Positions 33,586 through 43,493 of a DNA stretch of 64,000 nt are shown here, one piece after another (position 1 is the stretch's first letter; each line of letters begins with the position of its first letter). The translations under genes and the position numbers were made by a program. Under the pieces are notes generated by a model. That model did not search any database, was not told the origin of the DNA, and worked only from the letters and a program-made list of their open reading frames with translations. The DNA is from an uncultured delta proteobacterium (GTDB lineage Bacteria > Myxococcota_A > UBA9160 > JAFDET01), in NCBI GenBank assembly GCA_947259215.1, contig CAMYLJ010000001.1, positions 20,505-84,504 on the forward strand. The letters run 5' to 3'.

Positions 33586-34368
33586 ATGGCACCGCGCAAG
33601 AAGACCACCCGACGCACCGGCGCAGCCCGCACCCGGGCCACCCGGAGGAAGACCTCCGGAAAAGCGTCGCGCCCCGGACCCAGGAAGGCACGCCGCAAGG
33701 CGACGGCCTCGCGCAAGAAGAAGACCGCACGCAAGAAGAAGACCGCCGCCCGCAAGAAGACCGTGCGCAAGAAGGCCGTGCGCAAGAAGGCCGCGAGCAA
33801 GAAGGCCGGCGCTCGCCGCAAGACGGCGGCGAAGAAGAAGACCGGCGGCAGGAAGAAGAAGGCCGTCCGGCGGGCGAAGACGGCCCGGGCCAAGGCCGGG
33901 GCCCGCAAGAAGACGCAGGCCCGCAAGCCGACCCGCCGGAAGTCCGGCGCGCGCAAGAAGCCCGCGAGCCGCAAGCGCCCGGCTCGCAAGCCGCCGGCCG
34001 CGAAGCAGGCCACGGGCAAGCCGTCCCCGCGCCAGCAGCCGGCACCGGCACCGGCGCCGGCGCCGGACGCCGCGCCGCGGATCGAGCCCGGCCGCACCTC
34101 GGTTGCGGCGGCCATCCCCGAGCGGGTCGGACGCGTCAGCCACTACTTCCCGCGCGTCTCGGCCGGCGTGCTGGTGATCGAGGAGGGCGAGATCCGCGTG
34201 GGCGACACGCTGCACTTCCGCGGCCACACGACGGACTTCTACCAGCGCGTGGACCGGCTCGAACGGGACCACGAGGCCATCGATCGCGCCGGCCCCGACG
34301 ACGAGGTCGCGCTGCACGTCTCCCAACGTGTGCGCGAGAACGACGTCGTCTTCCGCGTGAGCCGTTAG
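33586..34368 (+). CDS. Histone-H1-like lysine-rich tail fused to an EF-Tu domain-2-like barrel
   Basis: 260 residues, with AGGAGG before ATG 33586. Residues 1 to ~145 are almost only K, R, A, T and S, with AlgP/H1-type repeats such as ARKKKTAARKK and VRKKAVRKKA, expected to bind DNA or RNA. A Pro/Ala linker follows. Residues 181-260 resemble the translation-factor-like domain: VGRVSHYFPRV, IRVGDTLHFRGHTTDFYQ and RVRENDVVFRV. I know the barrel as a free-standing small protein; this fusion is unfamiliar to me. It may link the barrel to the nucleoid or to ribosomal RNA. No enzyme motif is present. Confidence 0.8.
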   Translation: MAPRKKTTRRTGAARTRATRRKTSGKASRPGPRKARRKATASRKKKTARKKKTAARKKTVRKKAVRKKAASKKAGARRKTAAKKKTGGRKKKAVRRAKTARAKAGARKKTQARKPTRRKSGARKKPASRKRPARKPPAAKQATGKPSPRQQPAPAPAPAPDAAPRIEPGRTSVAAAIPERVGRVSHYFPRVSAGVLVIEEGEIRVGDTLHFRGHTTDFYQRVDRLERDHEAIDRAGPDDEVALHVSQRVRENDVVFRVSR

Positions 34369-34494
34369 CCTTCGCCTTCGCCGGGCTACGCCCGGTGGCT
34401 CGGCCTTCGCTCGCCTGCGGCTCGGTGCGCGCGCCGCCCCGAGCGGCGGCGCTTGCGGGCGTCCACCTCGGTGGCTCGCGCGGGCGCGAAGGCC
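34369..34494. repeat. Terminator-like hairpin and partial copy C of the dispersed repeat
   Basis: CCGGGC/GCCCGG (34381-34395, loop TAC) is a short GC hairpin just after the H1/EF-Tu fusion gene. Positions 34409-34463 match the core of repeat B (GCTCGCC-GCGGCTCG and CTTGCGGGCGTC) with an internal gap. The stretch lies between two convergent genes. Confidence 0.55.
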
Positions 34495-34959
34495 CTAGTG
34501 AGCCGGCGGCGTGGACTCGGGCGGGTCGGCAGCCTTGAGACTTGCCTTGGCCTTGGCCTCGCCCGCGCGCATGCTGACGCTGCCGTTCAGGACGGCGCCG
34601 CTCTCCACCACCAGCGAGGCGGTCTCGACGTCGCCGTTCACGACTGCGGTCTTGTGCAGGACGAGCTGGCGCGTGGCCTGCACGTTGCCCTCGACCGTGC
34701 CGCTGATCACCACCGTCTTCGACACGATCGTGGCCTCGATCTCGCCGCTCTCGCCGACGATGAGCGTGTTCTCGCTCGCGATCTCGCCGCGGAAGTGGCC
34801 GTCGATGCGCACCGTGTCCTTGAAGGACAGCTTGCCCTCGAAGGTCGAGCCCTGATCGATGAAGGCCGTCAGACCGCCCCCTCCCGTGGGGGGAGCCGCC
34901 GCCGGAGCCGGGGGAACCGTCCGCTCTTCGTTGCCGCGCACCTTGCCGCCGAAGGCCAT
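34495..34959 (-). CDS. Bactofilin
   Basis: 154 residues from ATG 34959. The central beta-helix (about 29-125) carries the periodic hydrophobic/Gly pattern (GSTFEGKLSFKDTVRIDG, FRGEIASEN, VVISGTVEGNV), with disordered Pro-rich ends. Bactofilins polymerise into cytoskeletal filaments that place envelope enzymes or chromosome machinery. It lies next to the H1-like fusion gene, tail to tail. Confidence 0.95.
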   Translation of the reverse strand: MAFGGKVRGNEERTVPPAPAAAPPTGGGGLTAFIDQGSTFEGKLSFKDTVRIDGHFRGEIASENTLIVGESGEIEATIVSKTVVISGTVEGNVQATRQLVLHKTAVVNGDVETASLVVESGAVLNGSVSMRAGEAKAKASLKAADPPESTPPAH

Positions 34960-35058
34960 GGAGATCTCCTGTGTCGGGAGGGGAACGAGTCCCGAATCGG
35001 CCGGGGCGGCGCTCGACTTGAGGAGACGTTGCGGGCCGCTGCTAGACTCCGCGCCGCA

Positions 35059-35940
35059 ATGCCCGCTGCCCCCGCCGACGCCCTGCGCCGGAGCCTCGAG
35101 AGCGGGCGGATCCACTCCGCCTACCTGCTCGCCGGTCCCGGGCCCGAGCCGCGCGACGCGGCGCTCTCCTTCGCCCGGGGCCTGGTCTGCCAGGGCACGC
35201 CCCCGGGGCCCTGCGGAGACTGCCCGGCCTGCCAGCGCTCGACGGAGCGCGAGGAGCCGCTGGCCCTGGACGGCGCCGGACGCCGCGGCCCCCTCTACCG
35301 CCACGTGGGCGACCACCCGGACCTCTTCTGGCTGGAGCGCGGCAGCGGCGACACGCGGGTCCGCATCGGCCAGGTGCGCGCCCTCCAGGCGGCGCTGCGG
35401 CTGCGAAGCCACGAGGGCGGCCGGCGCGCCGTGGTGCTGGCGGACGCCGAGTGGCTGAACCAGGAGGCCCAGAACGCGCTGCTGCGGCTGCTGGAGGAGC
35501 CGCCGCCCGACACGACCCTGGTCCTGGTGGCCACCACGGCCTCGGGGCTGCTGGCCACGGTGCGCTCGCGCTGCCAGCGGCTGGCGTTCGCGCCGCCGAC
35601 CTCGGACGCGTCGGACGACGACCCCGAGGCCCGCGCGCTGCGCGCGCGCATCGACGGCGCCGCCGACCTCGCCATCCCGGAGCTGCTCGACTGGGCCGAG
35701 GAGTACCGCGGCGTGCGGGCGGAGGCCGCCGCCGCCGTCGAGGAGCTGCTGGCCAGCGGTAGCGCCTGGCTCCACGCCCGGGCCCGGACGTCGGCCCTCG
35801 CCGGCACGGGAGAGGCAGCCGTGGCGCTCGACGCCTTCGCCACCCTGGCCCGCTGCCGCAAGGCGCTGGCCCAGCGCAACGCCAACCCGCAGATGGTGGC
35901 GGAGCGGGCACTCCTGGCCCTGCGCGGGGCCGGCCAGTGA
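35059..35940 (+). CDS. holB: DNA polymerase III subunit delta'
   Basis: 293 residues from ATG 35059. It is a clamp-loader subunit. SAYLLAGPG replaces a working P-loop, as usual for delta'. Zinc-binding cysteines are in LVCQ...CGDCPAC. It has EWLNQEAQNALLRLLEEPP and the SRCQRL arginine region. The stop overlaps tatD (GTGA). Confidence 0.94.
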   Translation: MPAAPADALRRSLESGRIHSAYLLAGPGPEPRDAALSFARGLVCQGTPPGPCGDCPACQRSTEREEPLALDGAGRRGPLYRHVGDHPDLFWLERGSGDTRVRIGQVRALQAALRLRSHEGGRRAVVLADAEWLNQEAQNALLRLLEEPPPDTTLVLVATTASGLLATVRSRCQRLAFAPPTSDASDDDPEARALRARIDGAADLAIPELLDWAEEYRGVRAEAAAAVEELLASGSAWLHARARTSALAGTGEAAVALDAFATLARCRKALAQRNANPQMVAERALLALRGAGQ

Positions 35941-36743
35941 CCGCAGAGCCGCTCCGCTGGCTCGACAGTCACTGCCACGTCACGGCCAGCGCGTTCGACG
36001 AGGATCGGGACGCCGTCCTGGCCCGCGCGAGCGAGGCGGGCGTGGAGACGCTGCTGGCCATCGGGTCGGGCTACGGCGTGGAGGACTGCGAGCGCGCGGC
36101 GGCTCTGGCGGAGACGAGTTCGCGCATCTTCGCGACCGCGGGCGTGCATCCCCACGACGCCGAGGCGTGGAACGACGCGGCGCGTGCGCGGGTGGCCGCG
36201 TGCCTGGAGGCAGAGCGGGTGGTGGCCGTGGGCGAGTGCGGCCTCGACTACTGGTACGAGCACTCGCCGCGCGACGCGCAGCGACGCGCCTTCGCCGAGC
36301 AGGTGGCGCTGGCGCGCGAGCGCCGGCTCCCGGTGTCGATCCACGTGCGCGGTCGCGACGAGCAGGCCTACGAGGAGCTGCTGGAGCTCTGGCGCGGCGA
36401 GGGCGGAGGCGACGTGGAGGGCGTCCTCCATTGCTACACCCATAGCGAGGCGTTCGCGCGGCGCGCGCTGGACGCGGGCCTCTGCATCAGCTTCTCGGGC
36501 ATCCTCACCTTCAAGCGTGACCGCGGCCTGCGCGCCGTGGCCGCAGCGCTGCCCCTGGACCGGCTGCTGGTGGAGACCGACGCGCCCCTGCTGGCGCCCG
36601 AAGGCTTCCGGGGCCTGCGCAACGAGCCCGCGCACGTGGTGCGCGTGGGCGAGGCCCTGGCGGCCGTGCACGAACGGCCCCTCGGCGAGGTGGCCGAGGC
36701 GACGCGCGCCAACGCGCGGCGCCTCTTTCGCCTGCCGGACTGA
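35937..36743 (+). CDS. tatD: TatD-family metal-dependent DNase
   Basis: 268 residues from GTG 35937. TIM-barrel hydrolase with metal ligands in DSHCHV, VGECGLDYW, VSIHVRG, HCYTHS and ETDAPLLAPEG. Members show 3'-5' exonuclease or deoxyribonuclease activity. It follows holB in a common holB-tatD order and precedes suhB by 10 nt. Confidence 0.96.
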   Translation: MTAEPLRWLDSHCHVTASAFDEDRDAVLARASEAGVETLLAIGSGYGVEDCERAAALAETSSRIFATAGVHPHDAEAWNDAARARVAACLEAERVVAVGECGLDYWYEHSPRDAQRRAFAEQVALARERRLPVSIHVRGRDEQAYEELLELWRGEGGGDVEGVLHCYTHSEAFARRALDAGLCISFSGILTFKRDRGLRAVAAALPLDRLLVETDAPLLAPEGFRGLRNEPAHVVRVGEALAAVHERPLGEVAEATRANARRLFRLPD

Positions 36744-36753
36744 CGGAGCGCCC

Positions 36754-37542
36754 GTGGAAGACGTCCAGGAGCGGCTGGCGCTGGCGATCCGCCTGGCCCG
36801 CGAGGCCGGAGCGATCCAGCGCGAGCGCTACGAATCGGAGCTGGTGGTGGAAACCAAGCGCACGGACGTCGACCTGGTGACGGACGTCGACCGCGCCTGT
36901 GAAGAGGCCGTGGTTCGCGGCATCCGCGCCGCGCGGCCGGGCGACGGAATCCTGGCCGAGGAAGGCGGCGGGGACGACGCCGCGGGCACCGGCTGGCGCT
37001 GGGTGATCGACCCGCTGGACGGCACCACCAACTACGCCCACGGCTACCCGTGCTTCTGTGTCTCGATCGGCGTGGAGCGGGACGGCCGGCCCGAGCTGGG
37101 CGTGATCTACAACCCGATCCTCGACGAGCTCTACCACGCGCTGCGCGGCGGCGGCGCCTTTCGCAACGCCCGCCCGATCCGAGTCTCGCAGCAGCGCGAC
37201 CTGACCCGCTGCCTCTTCGCCACCGGCTTCGCCTACGACCGCCACGCCAACCCGGGCGCCAACCTGCGCCACTTCGAAGGCTTCCTGCGCCGCGGCCGCG
37301 GCGTGCGCCGCGACGGCAGCGCCGCCCTCGACCTGGCTGCCATCGCCTGCGGCCGCTTCGACGGCTACTGGGAGCTCGACCTCAAGCCCTGGGACGTGAC
37401 GGCGGGCACGCTGCTCGTCGAAGAGGCCGGCGGCCGCGTGACCGACCTCTCGGGCACCCCGGGGCGCACCGACGGCGCCGCCGTCGTCGCGAGCAACGGC
37501 CTGATCCACGACGACATGCTGGCCGTGCTGCGCGGGGAGTAG
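36754..37542 (+). CDS. suhB: Inositol monophosphatase family protein
   Basis: 262 residues from GTG 36754. Metal motifs: LAEEGG, DPLDGTTNYAHGYP and WDVTAG. The family dephosphorylates inositol-1-phosphate or related sugar phosphates; SuhB also takes part in rRNA antitermination in enterics. The exact substrate is uncertain. Confidence 0.95.
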   Translation: MEDVQERLALAIRLAREAGAIQRERYESELVVETKRTDVDLVTDVDRACEEAVVRGIRAARPGDGILAEEGGGDDAAGTGWRWVIDPLDGTTNYAHGYPCFCVSIGVERDGRPELGVIYNPILDELYHALRGGGAFRNARPIRVSQQRDLTRCLFATGFAYDRHANPGANLRHFEGFLRRGRGVRRDGSAALDLAAIACGRFDGYWELDLKPWDVTAGTLLVEEAGGRVTDLSGTPGRTDGAAVVASNGLIHDDMLAVLRGE

Positions 37543-37593
37543 TGCGCCGGGGGCGTCGGGGGTCGCCTCGGAGGACGATCCGGCCTTCTCGGC

Positions 37594-38373
37594 CTACAGA
37601 GGCGGCGCCGTCTCCGGACCCTGGCGCCGCCTGCGGCGCGCGACCGCGAGGCCCGCCAGGCCGGAGCCCAAGAGCATCAGGGTACCCGGCTCGGGCGTGG
37701 GGACCGTGAGCGTGATCTCCAGGGTCGTGAAGATCGGTAGCAGGTTGCCCAGTGCCGAGACGAAGGTCGGAGTCACCAGGGTGAGCCGCGACAAGGTGGC
37801 GTTGGTCGTGCCGCTCAGCGTGAAGGTGCCGTTCGGGGTGTTGACCTGCCCCCGGCCGACGGTCCACGGAGCCGCATCGAAGGTGAAGGGCACGGTGGTG
37901 GAGCCGCCCTGACCGATCCGCGCCGCGTTCAGGTTCACCGGGATCACCACGACGTCCGGGATGACGGCCACCTTGACGGTGCCGGTCAACCCCATGATGC
38001 CGCCGATGTAGGTCGCGTTCACGCAGGCCTCGTTCGCACCCGGCGGGCAGACTTCTCCGGGGACCGCGCCGCCGAATGGCTCGAAGAGTCCGAACTGGTT
38101 CGAGATCGAGCTGGCGCTGATCTGCGCGATCGCCGTGGTGGTCGTCACCGGGATGACGGTCGGGGTCGCCAGCGCGATTGCGCCGGGCGCCAAGCTCACG
38201 GAACGGGCCGCCGGGTCGACCGTGACGATCGTGGGCCCACCGATCCGCACGCTGCCCACGTTCTGGATCGTGATCCCGAGGAATACTTCCGCCGGGCGGG
38301 AGACGGGGACCGCATCGGCGGTCGTGGGAACCAACAGGGCAGCCGCTGCTGCCACACCGAACAACTTGCGCAT
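37594..38373 (-). CDS. PEP-CTERM sorting domain protein
   Basis: 259 residues. Signal peptide about 1-21. The body is Thr/Val/Ile-rich and beta-structured. The C-terminus is TPEPGTLMLLGSGLAGLAVA followed by RRRRR, a textbook PEP-CTERM signal for exosortase-dependent sorting. Function beyond surface location is unknown. Convergent with suhB (51 nt). Confidence 0.93.
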   Translation of the reverse strand: MRKLFGVAAAAALLVPTTADAVPVSRPAEVFLGITIQNVGSVRIGGPTIVTVDPAARSVSLAPGAIALATPTVIPVTTTTAIAQISASSISNQFGLFEPFGGAVPGEVCPPGANEACVNATYIGGIMGLTGTVKVAVIPDVVVIPVNLNAARIGQGGSTTVPFTFDAAPWTVGRGQVNTPNGTFTLSGTTNATLSRLTLVTPTFVSALGNLLPIFTTLEITLTVPTPEPGTLMLLGSGLAGLAVARRRRRQGPETAPPL

Positions 38374-38742
38374 CCCTGCGTAGGTGGCGGGAGCGGCGCA
38401 CTTGTGTCATCGGGTCCACGCGCGTCTGAGCCCGGGGCAGCATCGCGGCTGCGCACGTCGTCTAGTGGTTCGCGAGGCTGTTTGGGGGCGCTGCCAGGGC
38501 ACGCCGCGGCCTGCGGACGCTACTCCGCCGTCCGTTCCTCGTTCTCTTCCTCGAGCCCCTGTCCGGGCGGGGCGATGTAGCCCAGGGGGAAAGCTGCCTG
38601 AGCGCCCGATTTCCTGGTGGGCCACCTGGGACGCGAATCGAGGACCAGGGGGTTACGAGCAACGTCGCTTTCCAGCCCCCTTGAACCACGGGCGGTTCGC
38701 GCCCCTGCGCGAGGCGAGCGCGTGGCATCGAGCCACCCCGAC
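38374..38742. other. Intergenic stretch without recognisable gene
   Basis: Several short frames cross it on both strands, but none has a ribosome site plus a protein-like composition, and I see no tRNA arms. It probably holds the promoter of the PEP-CTERM gene near its left edge. Confidence 0.5.
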
Positions 38743-38859
38743 CCGGGGATGTCGGGGGTTCCCGGAGGCGTAATCCGCAGCGCGCTGACGGACTTTGCGC
38801 TTGGCTCGACGATGGCTGCGCGCGAGGACATCGCCGGAGGGAACCCCCGACATCCCCGG
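38743..38859. repeat. Large perfect inverted repeat (21-bp arms, 75-nt loop)
   Basis: Left arm 38743-38763 starts CCGGGGATGTCGGGGG; right arm 38839-38859 is its exact reverse complement. The element ends 4 nt from the stop of the DUF4340 gene. It has no T-tract, so it is either a terminator of an unusual kind or a small MITE-like insertion. Confidence 0.8.
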
Positions 38860-38863
38860 CGCG

Positions 38864-40309
38864 TTACTCGACGACGACGCCCGGCGTCTCGGCGGCCTCG
38901 GGTGCGGCCGCCTCGGGCTCTGCCTGGCTGAGGAAGCGGTTGCGGAAGGCGTCGAGGGACACCGGGAGGTGCTCGGCCAGCTCGTAGTCGAGCCGGTAGA
39001 TGACGTCCGAGTCCGGCGACTCGGCCACGATGCCGTCGGCGTCGAAGTTGCCCAGCGCCACCTCGCCCAGCAGGGGCGCGTCGTCCGCGCCCTCGCCGAA
39101 GGCCCGCAGCACCACCCGCGGCGGGCTCAGGCCGACGCCGGCCAGCTCCTCCGGGCCCAGGGATTCAGCCAGGATGTCGCTGGCGCGCAGCCGCGCCAGC
39201 TCGGCCACGACGCGAGCAGCCTTGCCCGAGGCGATCGGCTCGGGCTCCGAGGTCCAGCCCGCGTCGCTGCGCGAAGCCTCGATCCGGACCGGCTCGCCCT
39301 CCTCCGCATGGAAGATCAGCTCCAGGCGCTGCGCGTCACTCGCCACGAAGTCCGCCAGGGTGCGGTAGCGGTAGAGCGCGAGCTTGCGGGGCAGGTCGTC
39401 GAGACGCTCGGTCGGAATCGTGTAGAGGGCCCCTCCCGCACCGCGCACCGCGCGCTGCGCGCCCGCCAGCGGACCGCCGATCGACAGCTCCCAGACGGGC
39501 GCCTCGCCGCCCTCCTCGGGCGGCGCGCCGCGCAGACGCACCTCGAAGGCCGGCTCGGCGAAGGCGGCGGCAACCGCGGGATCGGGCTCGTCGAGGAAGC
39601 TCTCGGCGCGCAGGAAGGAGAGGTCCGCCAGCAGGTCGTCGACCGTGCGCTCGTCGGCGGGCGCCTCCAGTGGAGCCGTGAGCTGCCAGGCGTCGTCGAT
39701 CTTCTCCAGCGCCACCGAGCCGCCGGGCCAAGACGCCTTCAGGGATTGCACCGCGGCGCGGTCGAAGCGCAGGACGCGCTTCTCGCGCAGCTCGTCCAGT
39801 GACTTCTCGAAGGAGGTCACCCGGTGGGTCGCCACCGTGTAGACGTCGGGACGCTCGTCGACGCGCACGTAGGTGTTGGAGCCGACGGGCGTGTTCTTCC
39901 CCACCTGCAGCACGTGCTCGAGCTCGGCGCCGCCGAAGCGCACCGCGCGGGCGCCCTCGGCGAGGCCGTAGACCTCCGGCGCCTGGGCGTCCTCGCCCGG
40001 GATCCGGCCTTCGCTGGCCAGCTGGGCCAGGGCGGACGCCATGCCCGTCACGGCCGTCTCGTCCGCGGCGAAGTCCAGCGGCTCCACCAGCCGCCAGCCC
40101 CGATCGCCGAAGGCGAGCCGCACCTCGCGGCCGTCCGTGGTCGTGAACGCGATCGCCTGCACGTCCTCGGAGACGAGCTCGGGGAAGAGGCGCTTCTGCT
40201 GCTCCTCCGCCTCCTGCCGCCGCGACGCGCCTTCCACCTGGTAGAACCATACGAAGGCCCCGAGCGCGGCAGTCGCCAGGAAGAGCCACAGGGTGGTGCG
40301 CGGGTTCAC
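38864..40309 (-). CDS. DUF4340 membrane-anchored protein
   Basis: 481 residues with one N-terminal helix (about 5-24) and a large beta-rich periplasmic region. It contains FTTTDGREVRLAFGDRGWRL and DFAADETAVTGMASAL, as in DUF4340. DUF4340 genes commonly follow GldG-type ABC auxiliary genes, as here (10 nt after). It is probably a subunit or partner of the exporter upstream. The exact job is unknown. Confidence 0.85.
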   Translation of the reverse strand: MNPRTTLWLFLATAALGAFVWFYQVEGASRRQEAEEQQKRLFPELVSEDVQAIAFTTTDGREVRLAFGDRGWRLVEPLDFAADETAVTGMASALAQLASEGRIPGEDAQAPEVYGLAEGARAVRFGGAELEHVLQVGKNTPVGSNTYVRVDERPDVYTVATHRVTSFEKSLDELREKRVLRFDRAAVQSLKASWPGGSVALEKIDDAWQLTAPLEAPADERTVDDLLADLSFLRAESFLDEPDPAVAAAFAEPAFEVRLRGAPPEEGGEAPVWELSIGGPLAGAQRAVRGAGGALYTIPTERLDDLPRKLALYRYRTLADFVASDAQRLELIFHAEEGEPVRIEASRSDAGWTSEPEPIASGKAARVVAELARLRASDILAESLGPEELAGVGLSPPRVVLRAFGEGADDAPLLGEVALGNFDADGIVAESPDSDVIYRLDYELAEHLPVSLDAFRNRFLSQAEPEAAAPEAAETPGVVVE

Positions 40310-40319
40310 GACGCCTCCG

Positions 40320-41936
40320 CTAGCGGCCGGGCGCCCGCCGGCGCAGCCACCAGGACACGGCCCCCAGCATGGCCAGGAGCTGGGGCAGCACGAAGAGGGA
40401 CAGCGTGCGGATGCGCCCGAACTGGTCGCTCGTCAGCTGGAAGCGCGAGGCGCGGGCCTGGTTGGGACGGATCGAGATCGCCTCGACGTCGCCGACGAGC
40501 CAGTTCACGCTGTTCAGGAAGAGATCGCGGTTGCGGTAGGCGTCGATCAGCTCGTTGGAGGCGAAGTCGGAGTCGCCGAAGACCACGAGGCGCGCCTCGC
40601 CGCCTGCGGGCTCCGGCGTCGCGCCCTCGGCGGCGGCAGCGTCGTCGGTCGCGTCGCCTCCCGCGGCGACGCGCAGCGTTCCGGCCACCGCGATCGGCAC
40701 CGGGCCAGGCCGGTCGTCGGGACCGAGCTCCGGCTGATCTTCGATGTTGCTCTCAGCCCAGGAGTTCTCGCCGGTGAAGACGATCGCCTGGAGGCCTGCG
40801 ACGCCTTCGGCGGGCTCCACGCTCCGCGCCAAGTGGAACATGGTCACCTCGCGCAGATCCTCGACGATCGGGTGCGGGGCGTACTGGGCGGCCAGCGGCG
40901 TGGCGGCCCGGCCGAAGAGCCCCTGTACCTGGTCGATCACGAAGCCCTCGCCCACCCGCACGCCCCAGCCGGCCAGGTCCTCGAAGAGATCCGTCTGCGC
41001 CATCGGGTCGACCATCACCAGCAGCGAGCCGCCGCGCTCGAGATAGCGCTGCAGGGCCTGGTGCTCCTCGGCCAGGAAGGGCCGGGTCGGGCCGGCCACG
41101 ATCACCACGTCGGCGTCCTCGGGAACGTCGCCGCGGGTGGCCAGGACCAGGCTCTCCACCAGGTAGTTCTCATTGCGCAGGGAGTCCGCCGCGCGGCCGA
41201 AGCCGCCCTCCCCTGCCGCGGCCTCGTCGCTGGCGGGACGCTCGTTGTGGCCGCTCAGGAAGTAGACGCGCTTCTCGCCGGTGCGGGTGAGCTTCACCAG
41301 GGCGTTGGTGAGGCGCTCCTCGTCGACGTTGTCCACCACGGTCGACTCGTCGCCCAGGGTCACGTGCAGGAGTCCCGCGGCCAGCTGCTCCCGGGTGAGA
41401 TTGAACTTCTCCGCCAGGTCGGGCCGGGCGGTGGGGTCCGCGTAGCTCACGCGGAAGCGCTCGCTCGCGTACTCGAAGCGCTCCAGCAGGGGCCGGACCT
41501 CGGGCTGCGCCACCTTGGCGTAGAAGGCCAGGACCTCCACGTCCCGGTCGAGCCCCCCCAGCACCTTCACGGTCTGGTCCGAGAGCGAGTGCACCCCGGC
41601 CTCGGTCCAGTCCCAGCGCACGTTGTTCTGGGCGCCCAGGTACGCCAGCAGCGACAGGATCGCGATGGCGAGCAGCGTCGAGACGACGGAGCTGGTGCCG
41701 TACTTGCCGACCCGGCGGGCCTCGCCGGACTGCATGCGCTCGCGCAGCGTGTCGAGGCTCGAGAAGAGCGCCACCCCGAGCAGCACGAGCCCGACGGCCA
41801 GGTTGCCCCAGACCCAGGCGAAGTCCGTGCTCGCCACCCCGCCGCCGCCGCCGAAGAGCAGGATCAGCAGCGAGAGCAGCGAGAACACCAGGGCCACGAG
41901 CCCCAGGGCACCGGCCAATGCCGCCCAGCCGCTCAC
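40320..41936 (-). CDS. GldG-family ABC transporter auxiliary protein
   Basis: 538 residues from GTG 41936. Two helices in the first ~110 residues, a DUF-type periplasmic part with VRWDWTEAGVHSLSDQT, YFLSGHNERP, VIVAGPTRPFL and VVFGDSDFASNE, and a last C-terminal helix before RRRAPGR. GldG was named from gliding motility in Bacteroidetes, but homologues occur widely with ABC-2 permeases. It works with the permease 10 nt upstream. Confidence 0.88.
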   Translation of the reverse strand: MSGWAALAGALGLVALVFSLLSLLILLFGGGGGVASTDFAWVWGNLAVGLVLLGVALFSSLDTLRERMQSGEARRVGKYGTSSVVSTLLAIAILSLLAYLGAQNNVRWDWTEAGVHSLSDQTVKVLGGLDRDVEVLAFYAKVAQPEVRPLLERFEYASERFRVSYADPTARPDLAEKFNLTREQLAAGLLHVTLGDESTVVDNVDEERLTNALVKLTRTGEKRVYFLSGHNERPASDEAAAGEGGFGRAADSLRNENYLVESLVLATRGDVPEDADVVIVAGPTRPFLAEEHQALQRYLERGGSLLVMVDPMAQTDLFEDLAGWGVRVGEGFVIDQVQGLFGRAATPLAAQYAPHPIVEDLREVTMFHLARSVEPAEGVAGLQAIVFTGENSWAESNIEDQPELGPDDRPGPVPIAVAGTLRVAAGGDATDDAAAAEGATPEPAGGEARLVVFGDSDFASNELIDAYRNRDLFLNSVNWLVGDVEAISIRPNQARASRFQLTSDQFGRIRTLSLFVLPQLLAMLGAVSWWLRRRAPGR

Positions 41937-41946
41937 CGCACGCCCC

Positions 41947-42740
41947 CTAGCGCCACCGCACCGACTCCACCGACGCCTTGGTCAGCAGCAGGAAGACGCC
42001 GATGATGAACGCGAAGTAGACCAGGTCCCGGGTCTCCACGAGCCCCTGGGTCAGGCGCGAGAAGTGCTCGGCCGTCGCCAGCCAGCGCATCACGCCGGCC
42101 ACGCTCTCTCCCATGCCGAAGAAGCCCGAGGCGGCGCCCAGGTCGCCGATCAGGGACAGCAGCAGGAAGAGCACGATCAGCATCAGCGCCAGGAAGAAAG
42201 CGATGATCTGGTTGCTGGTGACGGAGGAGGCGAAGAGCCCGATGGCGGCGTAGGCCAGGGCCACCAGCACCATGCCCAGCAGTCCGGCCCAGGTCTTGCC
42301 AACCTCGGGATCGCCGAACGCGAAGAGCAGGCCCGGGAAGAAACCCAGCAGCGCCACCATCAACACCATGAAGCCCGCGGCCGCCAGGTACTTCCCGACG
42401 ACGATGTCCCAGATCGTGGCGGGGCTCGTCAGCAGCAGCTCTTCGGTGCGGTTGGCCTTGTCCGCCGTGAACAGGTGCATGGTCACCGCCGGCACGCCGA
42501 TCAGGAAGAAGACCCACATGGTCTGGAAGAACGGCTCGATCAGGGCGTCGTTCAGGTTCATCTGGCGCAGCTGGTCGAACATCTGGAACTGCTGCATGCG
42601 CAGCAGGATCTCCTGGAACTGCACCAGGGTGGAGAGGAAGAAGAAGGCCCCGAGCAGCGCCCACAGGGTCAGCACCGCGTAGGCCACGGGCGAGACGAAG
42701 AGCGAACGCAGCTCGCGTCCGGCGATCGTTCCCGCGTGCC

Positions 42741-42744
<4 letters not shown>
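41947..42744 (-). CDS. ABC-2 type permease (GldF-like)
   Basis: 265 residues from GTG 42744, overlapping the ATPase stop (GTGA). Six hydrophobic helices. EELLLTSPATIWDIVVGKYLAA is the conserved coupling segment of this permease group. It exports an unknown substrate with the ATPase upstream. Confidence 0.92.

Positions 42745-43489
<745 letters not shown>

Positions 43490-43493
<4 letters not shown>

Noticed and set aside
38600..38700. Possible tRNA-like stretch (GCGAATCGAGG)
   Set aside because: No cloverleaf arms or acceptor pairing could be built.
38520..38831. Open frame of 103 codons on the minus strand over the large inverted repeat
   Set aside because: Arg/Pro-rich, no ribosome site, crosses the inverted repeat; treated as non-coding.
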